Shown here in pieces: positions 1 through 6,933 of a stretch of DNA of 25,789 bases (positions within the stretch are counted from its first letter, which is position 1; each line of letters begins with the position of its first letter). Under the pieces are notes generated by a model. It ran no database searches and was not told where the DNA came from. It saw nothing but the letters and a program-made list of their open reading frames with translations. The DNA comes from a virus. A program made the translations under genes and the position numbers. The stretch spans positions 1 through 25,789 of the IMG/VR virus record IMGVR_UViG_3300040801_003173; one strand, given 5' to 3'.

Positions 1-3000
1 GCCCATCCTGTAGGCTGTATCATTACTTCATCATCAGTTACAGCGTAACCTGCCACCCTTACATATTGTCCTGTGGTTGAAGGTGCTGTTCCTGTAATAT
101 CACCTGCTGTAGCTGATAAAAACAAAGTATCGCCTTTAGTAAAACTATACGTTGAATCATCTCTTATTGTACCATAAAGTAACACGTTACAAGTATTACC
201 ATCTGTGCAAGTTCCACCACATACAGCACCTACAAGACCAGTTGATGCTGCTTCAGTATCAGCATCAGTCTTCTCAAGCCTTCCGTCTACAGTGCTTATA
301 TAGACAATCTCACCGACAGCCAAAGTATCACCTGCTGTCATCGTTTTTATTATACCTACACAAGTATCATCAGTCCCTGCTTCAGCATCCATTGTTAGAG
401 TAAAATCATCAGTTATTGCAGGTGCTGTAGAATAGACAATATTACCTGTGCCTGTTTCATCAGTTATCCTTGATGCCCAGTTACTTGAAGTTGTAGCATC
501 AATATTACTATACACATGATTATGTGAATCGTCTATGACGTCACCGTTAGCATCAAGGTCGTTTGCATCTTCCCATTCAATGGTTCCGTCTGCAGCTATA
601 TTGGCTGATGCAGCACCTAAATCTGCTGAGGTTACTGTATAATCGGTAATAAAACCGCTTACAGCGTTAGAATATGCTGACAAATCATTATTTACCACGA
701 AATCTAAAGTCCCGTCAGCATCCTCGTATGTAACGGCGATAAGCGTTTCAGTGTTACCTGTTACCATTCCACCTACGTAATCTTCAACCTGTTCTTCTGT
801 AAGCTGGGTATCAGTATTAACCTCAGATATATCTATAGATCCGCCATCTGTTAAAGAGATTACATCAGTTCCAGTATCATAAGATATAGTTTGAAGCTCG
901 TTTGTAGTGCTTCCGTCTACTTCTGTGCTAGTTATCGTGAGAGTATCACCAGTTATAGCTGTGCTAGAAATACCTGCACCCACTATATTGACTGTGTCAC
1001 CCTTGCTAGCCGCCGAGAAACTTCCACTGTCGCTTCCTACGGTTAAAAAGTAATTTACACCTAGCTCAGTATTACCTACCGTCCCTGCGCCTATTTGGAG
1101 GTTAGAAAACACTCCTGAAAGGTCGCCACCGGCTGTATCTGCTATATCAAGCACACTCTGACCATTTTGAGTAAATGTTGTAGCGCTTACGTCTCCTGTT
1201 GAAGCATCAGCTGATATAACCGTAGAACCTGCGCTTTTTAAATCAAGAAGGCCTGCGGTTGAGCTTACGTTAAGATATGCTTGGAATGTCCCAGATATAT
1301 CTGCTACAGCTACGCTTCCAGTAACATTAAGCTGGCCAACATCGGTTACAAAGACATCATTCCTGAAATATACAGGAGAATCAAAGATGGATGTACCAGA
1401 GTCTACCGTAAAGTTTGTACTTGGACTTATAAGGAATCTTCCTCCGGAGAAACTATAGGTGCCTACACCAGAATCGCCATCATTCCTTAAATAAACATCT
1501 TCTATCTGAGTAGAATTTATAGTAGTATTTATTTCTCCTGCGGGTATGCCTGAAGCTGACCAGTCTGAGACTTCAGATTCAACAGACGCAGTAAGATGAT
1601 AATATTCTCCTGCTTGGCCACCTTGTTTATTAGCAAGGTCATTATGATTCTGGACTAAAGATGTTGTAAATGTCTGTGTGAAAGGACTTTCTACGCTACT
1701 GAAGTTTGTTGCATCTTTCTGTACGATTATCTTACCCACTAAAGATGCGTATGAACTTATAAGACCAGGAATGTCTGCTAATGGGTTTGCATTATTTGCC
1801 TGGGTAGAAGTATAATCCCCTCTTCCAAATACTACGTGCATGGTAGAATCATGTACAATATAAACCCAATGTACACCGTATCTGTTCGCTGTCAATTCTG
1901 CAAGCGTTCCTGAACCATCATCATAATGTGTATTATTTATCTGGCTGGTTTCATTATATCTTGTAAATCCGCCTAACCCGTCTTGATACCAGTACGTAAA
2001 ATTATCTGAGTCTAATGATGAATCAAAAGCGTCAGTCGTAAACCTGTTTACTAATTCTGCCCATAATACTCCAGCTGAAACACTTATATTCAAACCATCA
2101 CTCCCGATAGCTAAACCTGTGGCTCTTTCTACAGGGAATCGTTCTTCACCAAATAACTGAACACGTCTGTTAAAATTCCATAGATTAGTTCCGCATAACC
2201 TGATAGTAAGGTCGCCGTTATCAGAGTATACTCTTCCTACGGTGAAATCTTGGGTATAATCTATAGAATAAAAGTTCGTGGTAGCCACCATTGTGCCTGA
2301 ACTTCCATCATAATAAATATAATTGTAAGCATTATCTGTAAGACTTACGTTAGTATTTTCCCAGGTTACATAAGAAATGTTACTTATTGCAGGACAAGAA
2401 CCGGCTAAACATTCTTCACCATCACCAGGAGCACTGCTTTCTTCGTGAATAAGACCTCTACCGAATGCCACATTAACTTCTGCTGTGCCTATATCAGTAA
2501 TTTCACCACCAGATATTCTTCCTGCACCCTGGATAGTATTGAACCAGTCAACAAGCTCAAAATCCTGGTTCATTTCAACCTGAGTATAATTCAGATTAGT
2601 AAGATATTTACCGTCACCGGCTATAGTCCCTGATACGTTTAAATCATTTGTTACATTTAGTTCGTCTATAACATCGCCAGAGTTAAGAACATAAATATCT
2701 TGGATATTTGTAGTGTCAAGATTACTTATGCTTGTACAAGTATTAGCATCACCGTTTGCAGTTACATAAGTTTGAGTACTGCCACTTCCCGTACACGCTG
2801 CAGGATAATTCTGTAGATTTGTCCAGTTCATATCACCATCAAATTGACCTAGGGTAATTACATTATTTACTGAGGTTATAGTGTTTTCTGCATAAATATC
2901 TTTTATCAAAAAACCGTCTGAAGGGTCTATTGTAGGCGAGACAAATACTGAACCGGTATTAACGTGTATTCTTATAGCTGTTGCTACCCATACAGGATTG

Positions 3001-3884
3001 TTAGGTAATGTAGGCTTAACATTTGTAAGGCTTCCTGGAGAACTTTCATCAATATAAAGCTTATCCCCTGTTGTCCATGCAGAAGTATCTACGTTATTTA
3101 CAAAACCGAATACTGTTACAGGACATAATTCGTCAGCTGCACAAGAAACAGTTAATACACCTATAAGGCCTGACTTATTAACGTCTGTAGAATCCGCTTT
3201 AAGAAATTCAGGGTTATCGCCAGTGACTCCAGATAAAGCTACAACCGCACCATCAGGTAAAGTTTCTCCTGCCTTGTTAATACCATCATCACCCATTTCT
3301 TTACCTACTTGGATAACTTGGTCATTACCTCTTACGATGTTTAAAGTATCTTGGTCAGCATTCCAACAGATAGTACCTTCTGCTTGAGTACCATCACAAC
3401 CCACAATATCAAATACTAACTGGGAAACATCATTAAGATTATTATCGGATAAAGATAAATCACCTGTCATAGTGTCACCTGACTTATTAACATATTTAGC
3501 GTCCTGTGTATCAACGTAAGTTTTCATGGAAGTGTTTGCATCAGAGATTTTTGTGTCTACCTCAGAAGTGTTATAAGTCTCATTTTTAGTATAATGTAAA
3601 GAGTTTATATATGAATCTAACCAACTTAATATAAGATTAAGCTTTGCACCGTTCTTGATTACAAATTGAGTAGTGTTTACAGAAGTATTATCAAGGCTTG
3701 CCGTAGAAGTTACATCAGTAAGACCTGAACCGTCTCCTGTAAAATTAGTTGCATTTATCTCTAAGAAATTCTTAATATTATAACGGTCTTTACCGTTTAT
3801 GTCGCCTTTAGGATCTAAATCTATTGCAAAAGCTACACTGGATATTGATATGAGTAGGAAAATAAAAAAAATTAATTTTTTCAT
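1..3884 (-). CDS. Giant tail-fibre-like protein with signal peptide (partial, runs off left edge)
   Basis: A single open frame of 1294 complete codons with no stop, continuing beyond base 1. It starts at ATG 3884 behind a GGAGG Shine-Dalgarno. Residues 1-20 are a textbook signal peptide (MKK, hydrophobic core, cut after AFA). Next come phage-fibre hallmarks: a GDGSGLTDV motif near residue 50, a helical stretch near 90-130 and KSGDTMTGDLSL near 134-144. Residues about 205-318 and 1180-1293 look like two diverged copies of one beta-rich domain. About 25 N-X-S/T sequons lie in residues 1-872 and none after. Position beyond the capsid genes and the fibre motifs suggest a virion adhesin or fibre; the signal peptide argues for export, which is unusual for a virion protein. 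Function is inferred. Confidence 0.8.
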   Translation of the reverse strand, partial: MKKLIFFIFLLISISSVAFAIDLDPKGDINGKDRYNIKNFLEINATNFTGDGSGLTDVTSTASLDNTSVNTTQFVIKNGAKLNLILSWLDSYINSLHYTKNETYNTSEVDTKISDANTSMKTYVDTQDAKYVNKSGDTMTGDLSLSDNNLNDVSQLVFDIVGCDGTQAEGTICWNADQDTLNIVRGNDQVIQVGKEMGDDGINKAGETLPDGAVVALSGVTGDNPEFLKADSTDVNKSGLIGVLTVSCAADELCPVTVFGFVNNVDTSAWTTGDKLYIDESSPGSLTNVKPTLPNNPVWVATAIRIHVNTGSVFVSPTIDPSDGFLIKDIYAENTITSVNNVITLGQFDGDMNWTNLQNYPAACTGSGSTQTYVTANGDANTCTSISNLDTTNIQDIYVLNSGDVIDELNVTNDLNVSGTIAGDGKYLTNLNYTQVEMNQDFELVDWFNTIQGAGRISGGEITDIGTAEVNVAFGRGLIHEESSAPGDGEECLAGSCPAISNISYVTWENTNVSLTDNAYNYIYYDGSSGTMVATTNFYSIDYTQDFTVGRVYSDNGDLTIRLCGTNLWNFNRRVQLFGEERFPVERATGLAIGSDGLNISVSAGVLWAELVNRFTTDAFDSSLDSDNFTYWYQDGLGGFTRYNETSQINNTHYDDGSGTLAELTANRYGVHWVYIVHDSTMHVVFGRGDYTSTQANNANPLADIPGLISSYASLVGKIIVQKDATNFSSVESPFTQTFTTSLVQNHNDLANKQGGQAGEYYHLTASVESEVSDWSASGIPAGEINTTINSTQIEDVYLRNDGDSGVGTYSFSGGRFLISPSTNFTVDSGTSIFDSPVYFRNDVFVTDVGQLNVTGSVAVADISGTFQAYLNVSSTAGLLDLKSAGSTVISADASTGDVSATTFTQNGQSVLDIADTAGGDLSGVFSNLQIGAGTVGNTELGVNYFLTVGSDSGSFSAASKGDTVNIVGAGISSTAITGDTLTITSTEVDGSTTNELQTISYDTGTDVISLTDGGSIDISEVNTDTQLTEEQVEDYVGGMVTGNTETLIAVTYEDADGTLDFVVNNDLSAYSNAVSGFITDYTVTSADLGAASANIAADGTIEWEDANDLDANGDVIDDSHNHVYSNIDATTSSNWASRITDETGTGNIVYSTAPAITDDFTLTMDAEAGTDDTCVGIIKTMTAGDTLAVGEIVYISTVDGRLEKTDADTEAASTGLVGAVCGGTCTDGNTCNVLLYGTIRDDSTYSFTKGDTLFLSATAGDITGTAPSTTGQYVRVAGYAVTDDEVMIQPTGW

Positions 3885-3898
3885 CTGAAAAACCTCCG

Positions 3899-4051
3899 TT
3901 AAGGTGTAATCTTGGCTACAATCACTTGTGAACCTTGCTTATAAGATATTACAAAGTCTCCTGTGGTAGGTGCTAAAGCTTCAAGCTCAGCTTTTACTTC
4001 AGCAGTAGTTTTAGAGGCATCATAGATGATTGCGGTTGCTACAGCTGCCAT
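3899..4051 (-). CDS. Small protein (50 aa) of the head module
   Basis: A 50-residue protein beginning MAAVATAIIYDASKTT, with an acidic helix and then two predicted strands (GDFVISY and QVIVAKITP). Its ATG shares a base with the stop of the upstream lysine-rich gene (TAATG), and the stop lies just before the GGAGG of the fibre gene, so it is translationally embedded in the operon. The M(T/A)AV start recalls the two genes further upstream (4362-4622 and 4671-4949), which hints at a shared origin, but similarity beyond that is weak. Function unknown; a minor head or fibre-associated protein is a guess from position. Confidence 0.65.
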   Translation of the reverse strand: MAAVATAIIYDASKTTAEVKAELEALAPTTGDFVISYKQGSQVIVAKITP

Positions 4052-4359
4052 TATTTCTTACCTCCTTTCTTCTTAGGCTTACGCCCTGGACTCTTCTTGT
4101 TTGGATCGTTACTATAGTTCCTTTTTCCGTCATCAAGCAAATCTTCAGCTACATCCTTAATCCTGTTAAGAATGCCCTTTTTTACTTTAGGTTTATCTTC
4201 AACCTTCTCTTTAGCTTTTTCTTCTTTGCCAAGTACAAGAGATTCTACCTCTTCAGGCACAACGTCGCCATCCTGGAGAGTGAACCATTTGTAATCATCT
4301 TGTTTAGACTTGTTATTGTCTATCCGGATATGTTTAGTTTCACCGAAATACTTTTTCAT
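4051..4359 (-). CDS. Lysine-rich protein with AT-hook-like tail
   Basis: A 102-residue, highly charged protein. The N-terminal half holds a short folded-looking segment (KWFTLQDGDVVPEEVESLV). The C-terminus is strongly basic, with SPGRKPKKKGGKK near residues 89-102, reminiscent of an AT-hook (GRKP in place of GRP). It sits two bases downstream of the 4362-4622 gene, and its stop overlaps the next ATG. A role in contacting packaged DNA or the inner capsid surface is possible but inferred only from charge and position. I do not recognise the family. Confidence 0.7.
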   Translation of the reverse strand: MKKYFGETKHIRIDNNKSKQDDYKWFTLQDGDVVPEEVESLVLGKEEKAKEKVEDKPKVKKGILNRIKDVAEDLLDDGKRNYSNDPNKKSPGRKPKKKGGKK

Positions 4360-4361
4360 TT

Positions 4362-4622
4362 TCAGTTACCTAACTGGCCTGATAGCAATAATGAAACTGC
4401 CCTTGCTGTTGTTGTCTCGCCTTCAAGGTTTAGTGTCACGACGTTTCCACTTACGGTTGCGTTTATAGCAGTATCAAGGTCTGCATTATATGTAGCCACA
4501 GCTGCTTTTACAGTTCCGAACTTCTTGCTTGTGTAAGTATAACCATCAAGCGCACTTACCTGAACAATCTCAAGGCCTGGAATGTGTATCTCAGCATCAG
4601 CTAATTCTGTTACAGCGGTCAT
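4362..4622 (-). CDS. Small head protein, decoration-like
   Basis: An 86-residue protein starting MTAVTELAD, preceded by AGGAGGTAAAACAAA at good spacing. Predicted as beta strand (GLEIVQVSAL), helix (TVKAAVATYNADLDTAINAT), a strand pair (NVVTLNLEG) and a final helix. The overall plan and the MTAV start resemble the neighbouring 92-residue gene, so the two may be paralogues. Small proteins directly after the major capsid gene are often capsid decoration or stabilising proteins; that role here is inferred from position and size. Confidence 0.7.
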   Translation of the reverse strand: MTAVTELADAEIHIPGLEIVQVSALDGYTYTSKKFGTVKAAVATYNADLDTAINATVSGNVVTLNLEGETTTARAVSLLLSGQLGN

Positions 4623-4644
4623 TTTGTTTTACCTCCTAATAGTT

Positions 4645-4679
4645 AATAAAAAGAAAAAATAAAAGGCTATTTAGTAGCC
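4645..4679 (-). terminator. Hairpin plus T-tract between two head genes
   Basis: On the minus strand GGCTA-CTAAA-TAGCC is followed by TTTTATTTTTTCTTTTT. The hairpin includes the stop codon of the 4671-4949 gene. It fits a leaky terminator that would make capsid and first decoration transcripts more abundant than the downstream fibre transcript. Stem is only 5 bp, but the T-tract alone could terminate in archaea. Confidence 0.5.
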
Positions 4680-4949
4680 GATTATTGTTATGTTATGGAT
4701 TCCTGTCGTAATAGTACCAAGTGTTATGATACCAGTACTAGGGTCCCATGTTGAAGTCTTGTCAGCGCCTGCGTCATCCTGAACTAAAGTGTTTAGGATA
4801 GTGTTTATCTCAGCACCACGTCCATCTGTAGCATCGCTTCCCAGGTCAATTGTATGGCCTGTAGCGGCTGCGCTAGATGTCTGGATAGTGATAAACTTCA
4901 GGTCGCCAACGACTGCTTTCTTTCTGAATGTTTCTACAACTGCGGTCAT
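4671..4949 (-). CDS. Small head protein, decoration-like
   Basis: A 92-residue protein (MTAVVETFRKKAVVGDLKF start) directly downstream of the major capsid gene, with a GGAGGCGATGAAAC leader. It contains an early strand (GDLKFITIQTS), a helix with a Gly/Asp-rich approach (GRGAEINTILNTLV) and a terminal beta pair (GIITLGTI, HNITIIGY). It shares its opening residues and architecture with the 4362-4622 product. Decoration or capsid-cementing role is inferred from location and length, not from a recognised family. Confidence 0.7.
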   Translation of the reverse strand: MTAVVETFRKKAVVGDLKFITIQTSSAAATGHTIDLGSDATDGRGAEINTILNTLVQDDAGADKTSTWDPSTGIITLGTITTGIHNITIIGY

Positions 4950-4963
4950 GTTTCATCGCCTCC

Positions 4964-6019
4964 TTATGCAATTCCATATATCTGTGAGCAAGATGCCTCA
5001 AACGTAAGTACGAGAGCAAGATACTCTTTTAGCATATATGGATAACTGTCTGCTGTCTGTGCTAGTTCCTCATATGTGACATCCTGTAAGAGTGCCATAA
5101 AGACATATCTCATGTCAAGGAACAATATTCTACGTGAGCCTGAAGTTGTTGGCATGTACCTATCTCTTATGAAGGTTACACCGTCAAACTCAAAGCTTCC
5201 TGGAATACCAAACGGTAGATTCTCTGCAGGTGGTGCTGGTTGTCTCTGGATGTCCAGAAGAAGTCCCTTAATGTAATTAAGAGTACTAGCATCTGTCACA
5301 GCAAGAGTGACCATACCGTTTGCATTGAAGGTTGTTGCAAGCTCAGCCCTGATATTAGCTAGAGTCACTGACGCACTTGACTTGTTTGTCGTGTTTGTCG
5401 TGATAAGCTGTATCAATCCATCAAACTCTTCAGGGTTTGTTGAAGCATCGCCGTTTATGATAGCATCTTCTTCAGCTTCCTTGATACTTTTTACCTTAAC
5501 CCTTAGGTCAAGAGCGTTAGGATCAATGAAACCTTGCATTGCAGCTCTAGCCTGGCCAGTTATTCTGCCCTTAGCATAAAGATACTTCATATTGACAGAA
5601 ACCCTGTCATAAGTATCTTCCTGGTCAGCAATTGCCTGGTCTTCAAGTGCAAATGCAGCACCGTTTTTAGCTGTTAGTGGTATGTAATCGTATGTTAGTC
5701 CTTTTACAGCTCTCCTTGGTAGAAGGTCCGTAAGAGGTGTCATTCTATCAGTCCTATCAACTACTGCAGGGTCAACATATACAGGTATCAAAGCTGTTCC
5801 AGCTGTACCTGCTCCACCTGTCTGAGTGTCAATTGACTGTTTCTGGAGCATTTTCTCTTTAATCTCTGGCCTCAGGTCTTTCTGTGTCCATGGGTTTAGA
5901 TATTCTTTGGATGAACCGCCGAACTCGTCCTTGGAAACTTCAAGATCTGCAAAGACTTTGTTGAATCTGCTGTGTGCCTCATCGCCTGACAAGGACATTG
6001 TATCAAATCCTCTTTCCAT
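4964..6019 (-). CDS. HK97-fold major capsid protein
   Basis: 351 residues. Start ATG 6019 has AAGGAGGAGATGAAAG just upstream. The N-terminal ~70 residues are helical and charged, consistent with the delta/N-arm region removed by a prohead protease. The body shows HK97-type features: a GTALIPVYVDPAVVDR entry, an E-loop-like region with KGLTYDYIPLTAKNGAAFALED, a spine helix (KVKSIKEAEEDAIINGD) and the A-domain ending SYPYMLKEYLALVL. Encoded between the protease-scaffold gene and small decoration-like genes, exactly the expected order. It would assemble the icosahedral shell. Confidence 0.9.
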   Translation of the reverse strand: MERGFDTMSLSGDEAHSRFNKVFADLEVSKDEFGGSSKEYLNPWTQKDLRPEIKEKMLQKQSIDTQTGGAGTAGTALIPVYVDPAVVDRTDRMTPLTDLLPRRAVKGLTYDYIPLTAKNGAAFALEDQAIADQEDTYDRVSVNMKYLYAKGRITGQARAAMQGFIDPNALDLRVKVKSIKEAEEDAIINGDASTNPEEFDGLIQLITTNTTNKSSASVTLANIRAELATTFNANGMVTLAVTDASTLNYIKGLLLDIQRQPAPPAENLPFGIPGSFEFDGVTFIRDRYMPTTSGSRRILFLDMRYVFMALLQDVTYEELAQTADSYPYMLKEYLALVLTFEASCSQIYGIA

Positions 6020-6033
6020 CTTTCATCTCCTCC

Positions 6034-6351
6034 TTATTTTAGCACAGGGATTCCCTTAGGTGCTTCTTTCTGAGTTTTCTCGTAAATCTCTTTATACTTT
6101 GTCTCGGAATCCTTGACTTTTTCTTTGAGATTTGCTATCTCTGCGTCCTTTGCTTTGATGTCTGTTTTCATCTTCTCAAGCTCAGGGTTAGGTGCTTGTT
6201 TCTCAGCTTCAACCTTATCTTCTTCCTTAGGTTCTTCCTTAGGCTTCTCTTCAGGTTCTTCTGATTTTGTAAGCGCCTCAATCATTTTTGTCAGTTCGGC
6301 GAGTTTCTCGTCGACGGACTTCTTATACTCTTCTAGTTTATCGTCTTCCAT
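6034..6351 (-). CDS. Nested in-frame scaffold protein (internal start)
   Basis: Inside the protease gene, codon 180 is ATG 6351 preceded by AAAGGAGG with 8 nt spacing, the strongest Shine-Dalgarno in this gene. Translation from here gives 105 residues (MEDDKLEEYKK start) comprising exactly the charged coiled-coil scaffold. Separate in-frame scaffold production from a protease-scaffold gene is established for lambda C/Nu3; here it is inferred from the SD position and the domain boundary. Confidence 0.72.
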   Translation of the reverse strand: MEDDKLEEYKKSVDEKLAELTKMIEALTKSEEPEEKPKEEPKEEDKVEAEKQAPNPELEKMKTDIKAKDAEIANLKEKVKDSETKYKEIYEKTQKEAPKGIPVLK

Positions 6352-6888
6352 TGTACTTTCCTCCTTTGATTTATCTTTATGTTCAGTTTTTGGCATATTC
6401 CCTAAACTCTTTGCTACGGCCATAGCCCTTGCGTGACTATTGGCTGGTATCGCTACAAAACTTGCCTCTAGAAGTTCTCCATCAGTGTATTCTCTATAAG
6501 ACTTACCATCAATCTTAGTATCTTTGTAATCTTTAGGTATAGCTCCAATGGAAATGCCTATCTTGGCACCTTCATCAAGCATCCCTTTTATTATCGCTGA
6601 GTTTGGATTGCTTTTATAGAATTTCGGTTCGGCTACAAGAGCATTGTGACCATTTATCTTCTCAATTCTCTTATTAACCCATTCACCTACTTGCATGAAC
6701 ACGTTATTGTCGTGGTTAGCTAGTGCAGGGACATAATCAAAATCGTTTCCAACCTTAAGCAGAAAATCTTTACCGATTATTTCATTTTCCCTATCAATGC
6801 TGTCATCTGATAAGATGCACATATACTTGCCTGTCTGTTTATTTTTTAGCACAGGAGCATACATTAAAAGCTTAGTTTTAGGTTCCAT
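6034..6888 (-). CDS. Prohead protease fused to scaffold domain
   Basis: 284 residues. Residues 1-160 match the HK97/U35 prohead protease fold: His59 in ALANHD, Ser113 in GISIGAIPKDY and acidic ELLEASFVAIPANS at about 138-151 form the expected catalytic set. Residues 180-275 are a highly charged coiled coil (KLEEYKKSVDEKLAEL onward; then PEEKPKEEPKEED and another heptad stretch), the scaffold. The gene begins with ATG 6888, about 24 nt from a TATA box and without a Shine-Dalgarno, fitting a leaderless mRNA. A second in-frame start inside makes the scaffold alone (see 6034-6351). It would cleave scaffold and capsid N-arms during head maturation. Confidence 0.88.
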   Translation of the reverse strand: MEPKTKLLMYAPVLKNKQTGKYMCILSDDSIDRENEIIGKDFLLKVGNDFDYVPALANHDNNVFMQVGEWVNKRIEKINGHNALVAEPKFYKSNPNSAIIKGMLDEGAKIGISIGAIPKDYKDTKIDGKSYREYTDGELLEASFVAIPANSHARAMAVAKSLGNMPKTEHKDKSKEESTMEDDKLEEYKKSVDEKLAELTKMIEALTKSEEPEEKPKEEPKEEDKVEAEKQAPNPELEKMKTDIKAKDAEIANLKEKVKDSETKYKEIYEKTQKEAPKGIPVLK

Positions 6889-6911
6889 GAGAATTATTAT
6901 TTCAAAACTTC

Positions 6912-6924
6912 TATATAAATAATA
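6912..6924 (-). promoter_or_regulatory. TATA promoter of protease-capsid operon
   Basis: Minus strand reads TATTATTTATATA. The TATA core centre lies about 28 nt before ATG 6888, which has no Shine-Dalgarno, so the transcript would be leaderless or nearly so. The identical 13-mer occurs at 9163-9175 and 10830-10842. A 9-bp inverted repeat (6894-6902 with 6917-6925) overlaps it, though it is low-complexity AT sequence. Confidence 0.65.
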
Positions 6925-6933
6925 AGCTAATTT

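Noticed and set aside
152-2633. Plus-strand frames opposite the fibre-like gene
   Set aside because: They are antisense shadows of a continuous 1294-codon minus-strand gene; low-complexity products without ribosome sites.
4030-4536. Hydrophobic 168-codon plus-strand frame
   Set aside because: It lies opposite two minus-strand genes with good starts and overlaps; hydrophobicity is a by-product of Lys/Glu codons read in antisense.
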